Source: Acidimicrobiaceae bacterium (GTDB taxonomy: Bacteria; Actinomycetota; Acidimicrobiia; Acidimicrobiales; RAAP-2). From it: a DNA stretch of 64,000 nt. Positions 34,752 to 44,063 of this stretch are shown here, one piece after another. Every line of letters starts with the position of its first letter. Position 1 is the stretch's first letter. The translations under genes and the position numbers were made by a program. Below the pieces are notes generated by a model, which worked only from the letters and a program-made list of their open reading frames with translations, did not search any database and was not told the DNA's origin. Where the stretch lies: NCBI GenBank assembly GCA_003170315.1, contig PNAH01000010.1, positions 101,543-165,542 of the forward strand, in the 5' to 3' direction.

Positions 34752-36227
34752 CTACTGATCACTGACATAGACGTTCTTTATCTCCGTATAGTCCCAAAGC
34801 CCATCGAGACCTTGCTCCTTGCCGAGTCCGCTTCGTCGGTAACCGCCAAACGGAGCTTGAATGTACGAACTCGAGTCGGAGTTGATGCTCAAAAGTCCGG
34901 TACGAATCCCGCGTGCCACACGAAGCGCTCGACCAATATCGCGCGTCCACAGCGAGCCACTGAGACCGTACTGAGTCCCATTGGCCAAAGCAATCGCTTC
35001 TTCCTCGTCATCGAAAGGAAGAATGGTGGCTACCGGTCCGAATATTTCCTCTGTTGCAATCTCGCTATCGGGAGTCGCGCCGGTAACAATGGTCGGCGCT
35101 ATCGCATTCCCTGCCTCGAGGCCTGCGGCGCTCACCACGTTACCTCCGCACACAAGCTCGGCGCCGCCGGCCCTCGAACGATCAAGGAAACCGAGAACGC
35201 GATCGCGCTGATCCGAGGAGATCAGACTTCCTAGAGTCATGGTCGGATCCATCGGATCGCCTTGGCGAACTTTTGACGCATTCTTGGCCAGCAATTCAAC
35301 GAACTGTTCCACGACCGGACGCTCGACGATCATGCGACTTCGGGAGCAACAATCCTGACCCGAATTCGCAAAAACCGCGCCCATTGCCGATTTAGCGACA
35401 TCGGCCAGTGGCGCGTCGGCGAACACGACATTCGGAGATTTCCCGCCGAGTTCGAGACTCACGCGCTTTATCCCCGCAGCGGCTCTAGTCAAAATGTCGA
35501 CACCGGTGGTGGTGCTGCCAGTGAAACTAATCTTCGCAACGTCAACGTGCGCCACCAATTGTTGACCAAGTTCTCGAGTCGATCCCGTGAGGACGTTAAT
35601 CACTCCGGCGGGTACACCGGCTTCTTCGCATATTCGCGCAAGCCTCAAAGTCGTGAGCGGGGTAGGTGGTGCCGGCTTCAGAACGACGGAGTTGCCCGCC
35701 GCGAGCGCGGGCGCGGCCTTCTTTGCAGCAATAGCAATTGGTCCGTTCCAGGGCATGATGAGGGCACAAACTCCGATTGGCTCTCGTAATGTGAAGTCGA
35801 GTCCGCTTGCGTTGACAGGAATGGTCTGGCCGGTAAGGTGATTCACCGCCGATCCGTAAAACCGAAAATACCTCGCAGCCGCTCGAACCTCGGCATGGCA
35901 ATCCACGATGGGCTTTCCAGAACAGAGCGATTCTAGATGCGCAAGTTCTTCCTCATTCGATTCGATAGCCGCCGCGACTGCAACGAGAATCTCGCCACGT
36001 TGTGGCGGCGGGAGCTTCCGCCAACGACCCGTTTCAAACGTCCTTCGGGCAACCTGAACCGCCAAGGAAACATCGGCCTCGCACGCCTCGGCTACTTGAG
36101 CAACAATTGCGCCGTTCGCAGGATTTCGAACGATATAGGTAGCTCTACTGGCGGAATCCAAGTCGGCACCGTCGATCCGCAATTGAGCTTCGATCACATC
36201 GCGCACTTGCTTAGTAGAACTGGTCAT
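34752..36227 (-). CDS. NAD-dependent aldehyde dehydrogenase (betaine/gamma-glutamyl-aminoaldehyde type)
   Basis: A 491-residue aldehyde dehydrogenase. MPWNGPIA and SFTGSTTTG lie in the cofactor fold, catalytic Glu259 is in SLELGGKSPN, the nucleophile is Cys293 in NSGQDCCSRSR, and the C-terminal motif is PFGGYRRSGLGKEQG. It resembles the betaine-aldehyde/PuuC-like branch. The ATG at 36227 overlaps the SDR stop by four bases, so the two are coupled, and the amidohydrolase gene follows after 23 bases. A role oxidising an aldehyde made from an amine or alcohol is likely. Confidence 0.9.
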   Translation of the reverse strand: MTSSTKQVRDVIEAQLRIDGADLDSASRATYIVRNPANGAIVAQVAEACEADVSLAVQVARRTFETGRWRKLPPPQRGEILVAVAAAIESNEEELAHLESLCSGKPIVDCHAEVRAAARYFRFYGSAVNHLTGQTIPVNASGLDFTLREPIGVCALIMPWNGPIAIAAKKAAPALAAGNSVVLKPAPPTPLTTLRLARICEEAGVPAGVINVLTGSTRELGQQLVAHVDVAKISFTGSTTTGVDILTRAAAGIKRVSLELGGKSPNVVFADAPLADVAKSAMGAVFANSGQDCCSRSRMIVERPVVEQFVELLAKNASKVRQGDPMDPTMTLGSLISSDQRDRVLGFLDRSRAGGAELVCGGNVVSAAGLEAGNAIAPTIVTGATPDSEIATEEIFGPVATILPFDDEEEAIALANGTQYGLSGSLWTRDIGRALRVARGIRTGLLSINSDSSSYIQAPFGGYRRSGLGKEQGLDGLWDYTEIKNVYVSDQ

Positions 36228-37006
36228 ACAGCGGTATACCCTCCGTCCACGACAAAGAATGCACCCGTGATCCAACTGGAGTCATCGGAGGCAAGGAACA
36301 GCGCCATCTTCGCGATGTCTTCTGGCTGACCCCATCGACCAAGCGGCACGTGGCCCTCAACTGCTCGAACGTATTCGTCCGTGAACGGTCCAGCTAATGG
36401 TGTCATGATCGCGCCGGGAAAGATACAGTTACACCGGATCTTTTCAGGAGCGTGGAACACTGCGAGGGTCCGAGTCATCGCAGCCACGCCACCTTTGGCC
36501 GCGGTATAAGCGTCCGACGCACCGGACCCGACGCGCAGAGCAGCGATGCTCGAGACGTTGATGATCACTCCGCCGCCGACCTTCCGCATTTCTGGAATCG
36601 CATATTTGCAGCCCAAATATGTTCCCTTTAAGTTCACATCGATGGTCCGATCCCAGATGTTCTCTTCAAGGAGTGGCGATGGCGCGTCGGTGAACCCCGG
36701 TCTGTAGTTCCCTTGGGCTGAAAACCAGAGACCAGCGTTATTGTAGAGAACATCGAGTCGACCAAATTTCTCTGAGGCCAATTGAACTGCGGCTTGCACT
36801 TGAGTCGCGTCCGACACGTCACACAACGCGAACGCAGCCGCCGCTCCCGACTTGATGAGTTCGTTTGTAACTTCTTTTCCCGTTTCGATATTCACGTCCG
36901 CAACAACAACGGAAGCCCCTTCCGACGCGAACAACCGAGCGGCAGCCGCTCCCTGGCCACTGCCGGCGCCGGTAATTAGTGCCACTTGATTCTCAAGTTT
37001 TGCCAT
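36224..37006 (-). CDS. Short-chain dehydrogenase/reductase (classical SDR)
   Basis: A 260-residue SDR with cofactor motif TGAGSGQGAAAA near 14-25, YNNAGL, and catalytic residues in NVSSIAA, then DAYTAAKGG with Tyr and Lys. The C-terminus is ITGAFFVVDGGYTAV. The usual GxG motif reads GAGSGQG. GGAAAGG precedes the ATG. It is the first gene of the operon, overlapping the aldehyde dehydrogenase; alcohol-to-aldehyde oxidation feeding the next enzyme is a natural guess. Confidence 0.86.
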   Translation of the reverse strand: MAKLENQVALITGAGSGQGAAAARLFASEGASVVVADVNIETGKEVTNELIKSGAAAAFALCDVSDATQVQAAVQLASEKFGRLDVLYNNAGLWFSAQGNYRPGFTDAPSPLLEENIWDRTIDVNLKGTYLGCKYAIPEMRKVGGGVIINVSSIAALRVGSGASDAYTAAKGGVAAMTRTLAVFHAPEKIRCNCIFPGAIMTPLAGPFTDEYVRAVEGHVPLGRWGQPEDIAKMALFLASDDSSWITGAFFVVDGGYTAV

Positions 37007-37624
37007 ATTTTTTTACCTTTCCATGGTTAGGATTCGAATGATCCACGTCGAATCATCGCGATTGAAACCCTGCTCCTCGGACGCGAAACTGCTGTAGGTT
37101 CACCATCTTCTCAAACTTCCGTATACCACTTCGTCGCTTCGCTAAAACATTGAAATAATAGTACAATTACACATGATAAGGCAGGTGACATCAAGCCGGC
37201 CGAATAGGCGCACAAAAGCAAGACCGACACGACGAGATCAAGACCGTCCGCCAACTGCGCTGATTGGTCTCAAATATCAAGCGCCCAGGAATTCGCAGCT
37301 CCGAACACGACGAGTAATGGCGCGGGTGAGACCTTTGTCCGAAGAGCGGAAAGTGAGTTGACAATGACACTAATTAGTTATATGTTTCCAACCAATGCCC
37401 GTGTCTCTGAAAATCTTTGTGGCGCGCTTCACCTTTTCATCACCACAATCGATTCGAATCGTGCCTATTGCAGCATTTATAGGACTGCCTAACTTCGACA
37501 CAGGCCGCGCTGATTGCCGTCCAAACTGAGGCGCGATTGAAATGTATGTATTCAGATCGATGTTCGGATAAGAAAGCATTGATAGCGACCGTCGCTAGCA
37601 GCTCAAAGGAATGGGGGGTTCCAG
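37007..37624. other. AT-rich divergent intergenic region
   Basis: About 620 bases between the divergent SDR operon and the APC permease gene, visibly richer in A and T than the surroundings. It holds the conserved 42-bp element at 37358 and must carry both promoters. I see no gene in it. Confidence 0.6.
37358..37399 (+). promoter_or_regulatory. 42-bp conserved promoter-like element, copy 1
   Basis: TTGACA, 17 bases, then TATGTT resembles a strong housekeeping promoter in the direction of the APC permease, about 225 bases upstream of it. The segment contains the palindrome ACTAATTAGT. A second copy at 50823-50864 matches at 35 of 42 positions, including bases outside the hexamers, so more than promoter convergence may be involved. 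Confidence 0.6.
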
Positions 37625-39103
37625 ATGACAACGGTGAATAAAGAGGAGCACGAGCTCAGAAGACACTCGGTTCCATTTCTTGGAGTATTAGCCCAATCGA
37701 CTGGGCACATCGGGCCTAGCGCGGGGATCGCGCTCTATGTCGCCTATATATTTTCAGTGGGCGGACAAACCTCGTGGTTAACCTGGGCGTTCACAACCGT
37801 AATCATGCTCTTTGTGGCTATCGCCATTTCCCATTTTGCTCGGCGTATGTCCAGCACAGGCGACCTCTACGGGTTCGCCAACAAGGGCGGTGGGTCGGGG
37901 CTCGGCATTGTTACTGCCTGGTCCCAGCTTCTGTTTGGGGCAACCGTAACGGGCGGTGGCTCAATCATCTTCGGCATTTACGTGGCGGATCTTCTTGTGG
38001 CCGCACACGTGCCTAACAATCGAGGAATGATTTTACTGTGGTGCGTACTCCTCATAGTCGTCGCGAACTACCTAACCTACCGTGATGTTCGTCTCACAGC
38101 GCGATTCATGCTGTATGTAGAGGCACTATCGCTCGCCGCCATTTTCCTGCTGTTGGTTGTCACTCTGTTTCGCCACCATGGACCTATCATCGATAGCCAA
38201 CAGTTCAACTTTACCGGGTTTTCGTTTCATACCTTGCTGTTGGGCATGGCCATCGTCGTATTCGCGTTCTCGGGATTCGAATCATGCAGCGTTTTCGGCC
38301 AAGAGGCAAAGGATCCGCTGCGCACAATCCCAAGGTCACTAGTGGGCAGCGTCGCAATATGCGGTGTGTTATTTGTCATCGCCGCGTACATCGTAGTTCT
38401 CGGATTTCATGGGACCAAGTACAACTTGGCAACATCCAGCAACCCCTTGGCAGACCTTTCGATTATCAACGGCTGGGGACCATTCCAGTACGTGATCGAT
38501 GCTGGAGTCGCGATTAGCATATTTTCAGTAGCGGTAGCTGCCACGAACTCCACTTCGCGGCTTATGTTTACGCTGAGTAGGGAGCGATTATTCCCCGCTG
38601 CATTTGCTCGAGTAAGTAAGCGGCACCTTACTCCAGTGGTCGGGATAGTGGCCTTGGCCGCCCTCGACATAGTCATACTCCTAATTCTGGAGATTGCTAA
38701 CAGGGTCAATGACACGTGGTTTAACTTCATCTCTGTCTTCGGTGGATACGGTGCGATTATTGCTTACATTTTCATTTGTGTGGCGGCTTTGGGCTATCTG
38801 CGGAAAATTGGAAAACTCAATCCGGTCAACGCTTTGGCTAGTCTGATCGCTTTAGCGGGGCTGGCTTACACCATCTATGCGAACTTTGTCCCGACGTTAG
38901 CGCCGCCTCTCGACTACCTTCTCGACGTTTTCTGCGGGACTGTGGTCGCGGTCGGAATCGTATGGAGCGTCCTCGTCGTTCGGCACTCCCCGATCGTGGA
39001 CCGAGTCGGTACTTCCGTTGATGAAGACACCCAGGATGCACTGCTCGAAGAGAAGGCCGCCGAACTTGGACAGGGTCCTACGGCCAATTCGCAATCGAGT
39101 TAG
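37625..39103 (+). CDS. APC-superfamily amino acid/amine permease
   Basis: A 492-residue permease with about 12 hydrophobic helices. The first helix region contains STGHIGPSAGIAL, followed by GDLYGFANKGGG. The sixth-helix area has FSGFESCSVFGQEAKDPLRTIPRS, the hallmark acidic loop of the family. It imports an amino acid or amine. A G-run lies seven bases before the ATG. It stands apart from the divergent catabolic operon by an AT-rich promoter region and probably supplies its substrate. Confidence 0.9.
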   Translation: MTTVNKEEHELRRHSVPFLGVLAQSTGHIGPSAGIALYVAYIFSVGGQTSWLTWAFTTVIMLFVAIAISHFARRMSSTGDLYGFANKGGGSGLGIVTAWSQLLFGATVTGGGSIIFGIYVADLLVAAHVPNNRGMILLWCVLLIVVANYLTYRDVRLTARFMLYVEALSLAAIFLLLVVTLFRHHGPIIDSQQFNFTGFSFHTLLLGMAIVVFAFSGFESCSVFGQEAKDPLRTIPRSLVGSVAICGVLFVIAAYIVVLGFHGTKYNLATSSNPLADLSIINGWGPFQYVIDAGVAISIFSVAVAATNSTSRLMFTLSRERLFPAAFARVSKRHLTPVVGIVALAALDIVILLILEIANRVNDTWFNFISVFGGYGAIIAYIFICVAALGYLRKIGKLNPVNALASLIALAGLAYTIYANFVPTLAPPLDYLLDVFCGTVVAVGIVWSVLVVRHSPIVDRVGTSVDEDTQDALLEEKAAELGQGPTANSQSS

Positions 39104-39542
39104 GGCGGCATAGCCACGAAACATTCAATTGATGTCGATTCGGATGAGTGAGAGCCTTTCTAACGTCTCTGATTGCTCCGCTGGCGGGGCCATTGCCTCA
39201 GTTCGCCCCCACATGGAGGACATTCTCAATGGCCTCGCCAAATCGGTGTGAGACCAGTGCCAAGCCGATCACATCAAGTTCGGTCTGGCACTGGTTTCAC
39301 AGAAGTTATTGCCGTGACACAGCATCTTGCATCGGCCGGGTATGTGACTTGAGTACATCGTTGGCGCCTCCAATATTTTCCGTCCGCAAAGACCTGGTTG
39401 CCGACAATTTGTTAACTCATGTGCGACGGGTCTCAAAGCATCCCAGGAGATATGACTTGCTCAGACGCACCACGTTCTTGAAAAACCAAGGATCTCCCTC
39501 AGGTTGTGGTCCGATCGGTGGTCGCGCATCGTGACGCTGCCA
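39104..39542. other. Intergenic region after the permease gene
   Basis: About 440 bases. A 35-codon frame beginning ATG AGT GAG at 39142 and short frames on both strands exist, but none resembles a known family. No hairpin with T-run is obvious. It could contain a decayed gene. Confidence 0.4.
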
Positions 39543-40298
39543 ATGTTTTCCGGCGTCGGGGTCGCACTGTTGACAATTTTTGATTCCTCGGGGGCTGTGG
39601 ACGCCAGCGCCACCGCTGATCTTGCAAGTCGTTTAGTAGATCTAGGAATGCAGTCCGTGCTCGTCGCAGGAACCACTGGAGAGGCAGCATCCCTTACAAC
39701 CGAAGAGCGAACGAAGGTGGTGCTGGCTGTCAAAGCTGCATTACCAAGAGACGTCATATTGTTGGCAGGATCAGGAGCGCCTTCTGCGCAGCAAGCCGTC
39801 AATTTGACCAAGGCGGTCCTCGATGCGGGGGCGGACGCGGTGTTGGTGCTCTCGCCCCCGCAGAGCTCCGACCCACGCAGGTACTACGACCTCGTGGCAA
39901 GTGCTGCGGGTGAAGCTAGCGTGCTCGCGTATCATTTCCCCACTGCCTCCGCCCCAGGGCTACCAATTGCCATGCTTGCGGAACTTCCCGTCGTGGGACT
40001 CAAGGACTCCAGTGGGGATCTCCGCCGACTGTACGATGAACTTGAGGTTTTTGCCGGGTGGTTATACACGGGCTCAACAAATCTGGTTTTGCTTGCCGGT
40101 GCTTTGGAATGCGCGGGCGCAATTCTGGCAATTGCAAATCTGCAGCCAGAGTTGTCAATACGTGCATTTGCTGGTGATGGGAGTGCACAGCGACAACTCG
40201 TTGCCGCTGCCGATAAAGTGTTCGCCCGCCGTCCGCATGGTTTGAAAGAAGCGGTCGCTGCACGCTTCGGCACATCTTCAACCACTCGCATGGGATGA
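39543..40298 (+). CDS. DapA/NAL-family (dihydrodipicolinate synthase-like) aldolase
   Basis: A 251-residue TIM-barrel class I aldolase. GTTGE is at 43-47, the catalytic Tyr130 in LAYHFP and the Schiff-base Lys154 in VVGLKDSSGD. The protein starts MFSGVGVALLTIFD like other family members, which is why the ATG at 39543 is chosen over a GTG at 39531. It is shorter than the usual 290-300 residues, with a reduced C-terminal helical part. Housekeeping lysine synthesis is unlikely in this catabolic setting; a pyruvate-releasing or hydroxy-oxo-acid aldolase is more plausible. Confidence 0.82.
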   Translation: MFSGVGVALLTIFDSSGAVDASATADLASRLVDLGMQSVLVAGTTGEAASLTTEERTKVVLAVKAALPRDVILLAGSGAPSAQQAVNLTKAVLDAGADAVLVLSPPQSSDPRRYYDLVASAAGEASVLAYHFPTASAPGLPIAMLAELPVVGLKDSSGDLRRLYDELEVFAGWLYTGSTNLVLLAGALECAGAILAIANLQPELSIRAFAGDGSAQRQLVAAADKVFARRPHGLKEAVAARFGTSSTTRMG

Positions 40299-40433
40299 AG
40301 GAGCGAGTTTGACTGCTGGAGGCATGCTCTTGAGTTGCGCGCACCAACCGCGGTTGCGTGCTCGCGATTGGGTAACTAGAACCTCGACATCCGTTCTCAT
40401 TTCGTATCTCGCATCTGTCCTATCCAAACGCTA

Positions 40434-41108
40434 ATGATCGGAAAACAAGTGTCGAGCCTCGCCGAGGCAATCAATGGAATTCATTCCGGCGCAACCGTCC
40501 TCGTCGGCGGGTTCGGTGACGCCGGAACGCCCGTTGCGCTTCTGGAAGCTCTGCTCGAAGATGACATAAGAGAACTGACCATCGTGGCGAACAACGCGGG
40601 GTCGGGGAATCGGGGGCTGGAATCGTTGTTGCGCGAAGATCGGGTACGAAAAGTAATATGTTCGTTTCCTCGTTCTAAAGGATCGGTCTGGTTTGAACGC
40701 AGATACCTGGCCAATGAGGTCGAACTCGAGATCGTGCCCCAAGGGACTCTGACGGAGCGAATAAGAGCCGCGGGGGCTGGAATAGGCGGATTCTTCACTT
40801 CCACTGGAGTTGGAACGGAACTGGCTTCAGGCAGAGAGACCCGTATCATTGATGGTCGCGAATATCTCTTCGAGACGCCGCTTTTCGGAGACGTGGCGCT
40901 TATCAAAGCGCACCGAGCTGATCGCTGGGGTAATCTCGCTTATCATGCGAGCGGGCGAAATTACGGTCCCACCATGGCCGCAGCCGCGCAACTGACGGTC
41001 GTGCAAGTAGACGAAATCGTACCGCTGGGCTCCATTGATCCGGAAAACGTAGTCACGCCGGGAGTTCTAATCGATCGTGTCGTCAAGGTTGAGGCGGGCA
41101 AAACGTGA
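40434..41108 (+). CDS. 3-oxoacid CoA-transferase subunit A
   Basis: A 224-residue alpha subunit of a family I CoA-transferase. VLVGGFGDAGTP is near 22-33, then TIVANNAGSGNRGLESLL, GGFFTSTGVGTELA and FETPLFGDVALIKAHRADRWGN. With subunit B it moves CoA from succinyl-CoA or acetyl-CoA onto a 3-oxoacid such as 3-oxoadipate or acetoacetate. The stop overlaps the subunit B start by four bases. No clear ribosome site precedes the ATG. Confidence 0.9.
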   Translation: MIGKQVSSLAEAINGIHSGATVLVGGFGDAGTPVALLEALLEDDIRELTIVANNAGSGNRGLESLLREDRVRKVICSFPRSKGSVWFERRYLANEVELEIVPQGTLTERIRAAGAGIGGFFTSTGVGTELASGRETRIIDGREYLFETPLFGDVALIKAHRADRWGNLAYHASGRNYGPTMAAAAQLTVVQVDEIVPLGSIDPENVVTPGVLIDRVVKVEAGKT

Positions 41109-41803
41109 GCCGTCATGCGGCGGGTCCTTCCGAATCACCTCTTCAAAATGTCGTGGGTCGGCGGACATCGCGAGAACTCGCCGCCCGGCTCGCCAACGAC
41201 ATCCCAGACGGATGGTTCGTCAATATCGGCATCGGAAAGCCAACGATTATTGCAGACGTCGTCGAGCCAGAACGCGAGATTGTCTTTCACAGTGAGAACG
41301 GCATAATTGGCGTTGGCCACTTTGCTGAGGGATCTGCCCAAGACGATGATTTGATCAACGCGAGCAAGGAGCCCATCCTCATTGTGAGCGGCGCAGCATT
41401 CGTCAATCACAGTGACTCGTTTGCCCTCATTCGCGGCGGCCACCTTGACCTTGCGGTGATGGGCGCGTTTCAGGTGGCCGAGAACGGTGATTTCGCTAAC
41501 TGGAGCATTCCTGGTGAGAAGATTCCTGCCATTGGTGGAGCGATGGACCTTGCCGTCGGGGCAAAGCGGACATGGATCATGATGGATCTGTTCGACCGTG
41601 CTGGAGTATCGAAGCTCTGCGAGCGCTGCACCTACCCGTTGACGGCTCGAGGCGCGGTTGAACGGGTGTATACAGAGCTCGCTATTTTTGAAATCTCAAC
41701 CATCGGTTTCGTCGTCCGTGAACTCGTAGAGGGATTGAACCTTGAGGAGCTGCAACGTTATGTACCGGTCGAAATACGATTGGAGGATTCTCATTTGATA
41801 TGA
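41105..41803 (+). CDS. 3-oxoacid CoA-transferase subunit B
   Basis: A 232-residue beta subunit. The catalytic Glu64 lies in HSENGIIGVG, the SENG motif of family I CoA-transferases. Other family parts are VNIGIGKPT, GGHLDLAVMGAFQVAENGDFANW and AMDLAVGAKRTW. The GTG start lies in the subunit A stop (GTGA). The pair probably activates an acid produced by the island's oxidation steps. The sequence does not let me choose between 3-oxoadipate, acetoacetate and other acids. Confidence 0.92.
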   Translation: MSRHAAGPSESPLQNVVGRRTSRELAARLANDIPDGWFVNIGIGKPTIIADVVEPEREIVFHSENGIIGVGHFAEGSAQDDDLINASKEPILIVSGAAFVNHSDSFALIRGGHLDLAVMGAFQVAENGDFANWSIPGEKIPAIGGAMDLAVGAKRTWIMMDLFDRAGVSKLCERCTYPLTARGAVERVYTELAIFEISTIGFVVRELVEGLNLEELQRYVPVEIRLEDSHLI

Positions 41804-41859
41804 CCAGTTTCCTGTGGTTGTTTTGTGGATTCGCCGCTGGCGCTATGTAAAATGGACGT

Positions 41860-42657
41860 ATGACCAAAAAAGTAATTCTCATCACCGGCGCGTCAGTGGG
41901 CATCGGGCGAGCGTGTGCGGATCATCTCCATCACGAAGGTTGGGACGTCGTGGGTGCGAGTCGCGGCGACGTGGAAGATGTTGGTTGGCACGTCCTACGG
42001 ATGGACGTTGACGACGACGCCTCAGTCGCAGAGGGCGTGGCTCGGACTCTTCACGAACGGGGTCGTCTCGACGCCGTCCTCACTTGCGCGGGGTGGGGTC
42101 TCGCCGGGCCCGTCGAAACGACGCCCATCGACGACGCCAAGGCCCAGGTAGAGACCAACTTCTGGGGTGTCGTGCGAGTCGTGCAGGCTACCTTGCCTGC
42201 GCTGCGCTCGAACGGGGCGGGACGACTCATCCTCATGAGTTCCATCGGTGGTCTACTTGGTATCCCATTTCAGGCCTTTTACAGCGCGAGCAAATTTGCC
42301 CTCGAAGGCTACGGCGAATCCCTGGCATACGAGATAGCACCCTTTAACGTAGCGGTCACGCTAGTCGAGCCCGGCAACTACAAGACGGACTTCACCGCGC
42401 GCCGTCGGAAATACAACGCCGGGGGACCATACGCTACGGCTTGTACCAAGTCAGTGAGCCGTATGGAGCGCGCTGAAATCAACGGCGCGAATCCTCACGA
42501 CGTAGCTGAGCTCGTTGAAAAGTTATTACACTCATCATCCCCACCGCGCCGGGTTACGGTGGGCACGAGAGGTGAACGGATGGGGGCCGTCAGAAGACGG
42601 CTGATGCCTTTTCGCCTCTTTGAGCGGCGGGCGCGCTCAAGACTGCTTGGCGACTGA
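41860..42657 (+). CDS. Short-chain dehydrogenase, island copy of a paralogous pair
   Basis: A 265-residue SDR with TGASVGIG near 9-16, TCAGWGLAG (a variant of NNAG), and catalytic residues in LMSSIGG and AFYSASKFALEGYGESLAYE. The C-terminus RRLMPFRLFERRARSRLLG is unusual. A very similar protein is encoded at 52893-53693, just outside the island. The middle of the two proteins is near-identical, including EPGN(Y/F)KTDFTA. It follows the CoA-transferase genes after 56 bases. Function unknown; retinol- or steroid-dehydrogenase-like. Confidence 0.85.
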   Translation: MTKKVILITGASVGIGRACADHLHHEGWDVVGASRGDVEDVGWHVLRMDVDDDASVAEGVARTLHERGRLDAVLTCAGWGLAGPVETTPIDDAKAQVETNFWGVVRVVQATLPALRSNGAGRLILMSSIGGLLGIPFQAFYSASKFALEGYGESLAYEIAPFNVAVTLVEPGNYKTDFTARRRKYNAGGPYATACTKSVSRMERAEINGANPHDVAELVEKLLHSSSPPRRVTVGTRGERMGAVRRRLMPFRLFERRARSRLLGD

Positions 42658-43124
42658 TCGAGCCATATCTTTAGCGACTCAATTGTCGCCACCGGATGTC
42701 TCGACGGTAAGCATCAACTTCGTGTGGATCCGGGCGAGAGAGAGCCCACTACGTGATCACGTGTAACATCTTCCAACGTTCGGGGCCGTATCTCGATCCA
42801 CACCAACCGGGCCGCCCATCGAAGTTGAGTAACCAACGGTTGGGCACCTACTCGACGGTTCTGTCGAGCGTGTAAGCATTGGACTGACAACCACAGTACA
42901 GATTGAGCGTCGCTGTGCGGTCAACAAACCTTTTCTTAATAAGCGTAATCATGCAATTATTTATATGTCTTTGTGAAGCGTGGCACCGGGATAGCACTGG
43001 GGAGTTGTTTGAGCAAGGCGGAGAACCGACCGGGGTGTCGCGCTCAAGTTTTGGACACGGAATCCGGTGTCGCCTCGGCGTTACTCAACGCGTAACTGGA
43101 CAACGACGGGCCTCGAATCAGCTT
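42658..43124. other. Intergenic region between convergent genes
   Basis: About 470 bases with no convincing gene. It holds a 12-bp perfect palindrome ACGTGATCACGT at 42751-42762 and an AT-rich stretch around 42940-42975. The role is unknown. Confidence 0.4.
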
Positions 43125-44063
43125 TCAGGTCGCCAATTCAGCGACGACTTTCGCGAAATCAATTGCAACCGGCTGAAGGATTGTGAAGTATGAATATCCC
43201 CACCGCTCGCGAAGGGCGTAGAGACGGTCCACAATCTCGCCCACACTTCCTACGAGAACCCGGGGTGACGAGCGGACTTCCTCTTCCCCAGCTCCAAACG
43301 AATCAGTGAGCTCATCAACTATTGAAGAGTGGTCATTTGTAACGTGCGTGTGAGGCACCCAGGCGTGCAACTCCAACTCTGCAAATCTGTCACCCGCAGC
43401 CTCGCGAATCCACGACAGTTTCTCATCAATGCTTGAAGGCAGGCCATTTCGGTTTGCGGCTGGCCTCGCGTCGCTTGAAGGCAAGCTTACGTTCACGCCA
43501 ATAATGTCCGCGTGAGTTGCTGCAAAGGTCAGCATGCGCTTGCCGCCGCCGGCGATAAAAATGGGAGGTCCGCCCGCAGTGTGCGGAGCCGGCACCCCTT
43601 TAAGGTCTGAAACGTTGAAGTAGGTGCCGTGAAAGGTGAAGGGCTCTTCGCGGAAGAGTCCGCGCAGAACGGCTACGTACTCCATCAGACGACTCACTCG
43701 GATTCCCGGTGGGTCCATTGGGATGCCCGATGACGCGTAGTCGGCGACGCTGTAGCCTGCGCCAAGTCCCACCTCAACTCGGCCCTTCGATATGAGATCA
43801 ATTGTCGCTAACTCCCGCGCTAAAACAGCCGGATGCCGAAAGTCAGGGTCCAAGACGGCAGAAGCAACCTTTAGTGTCGTCGTTGCCGCCACTGCCACTG
43901 CCATGCCAGTGACCGGACCAAGTCCTTCGTCGAAGTGGTCGGAGACAAAGAGCGTCGAGTATCCAAGGTCCTCAAGCCTTCGGGCCGACTCAGCCCAAGA
44001 CAACCCTTCGAATGGTTCGAGCATCTCGACACCAAACCTAAACTTCCGAGGATGCGTCACCAT
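43125..44063 (-). CDS. LLM-class F420-type oxidoreductase (TIGR03621-like)
   Basis: A 312-residue bacterial-luciferase-like monooxygenase/oxidoreductase. The barrel shows FRFGVEM at the N-terminus, LEDLGYSTLFVSDHF, VLDPDFRHPAVLARELATIDLISKGR and EVGLGAGYSVADY, a pattern of the F420-dependent TIGR03621 group. GGPPIFIAGGGKRMLTFAA follows in the middle. The ATG at 44063 is chosen as the conserved sequence begins right after it. It stands alone inside the island; substrate unknown. FMN use cannot be excluded. Confidence 0.84.
   Translation of the reverse strand: MVTHPRKFRFGVEMLEPFEGLSWAESARRLEDLGYSTLFVSDHFDEGLGPVTGMAVAVAATTTLKVASAVLDPDFRHPAVLARELATIDLISKGRVEVGLGAGYSVADYASSGIPMDPPGIRVSRLMEYVAVLRGLFREEPFTFHGTYFNVSDLKGVPAPHTAGGPPIFIAGGGKRMLTFAATHADIIGVNVSLPSSDARPAANRNGLPSSIDEKLSWIREAAGDRFAELELHAWVPHTHVTNDHSSIVDELTDSFGAGEEEVRSSPRVLVGSVGEIVDRLYALRERWGYSYFTILQPVAIDFAKVVAELAT

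Noticed and set aside
41105-41803. Naming the CoA-transferase pair pcaI/pcaJ
   Set aside because: The family I motif fits, but no aromatic ring-cleavage genes are present to choose 3-oxoadipate over acetoacetate or another 3-oxoacid.
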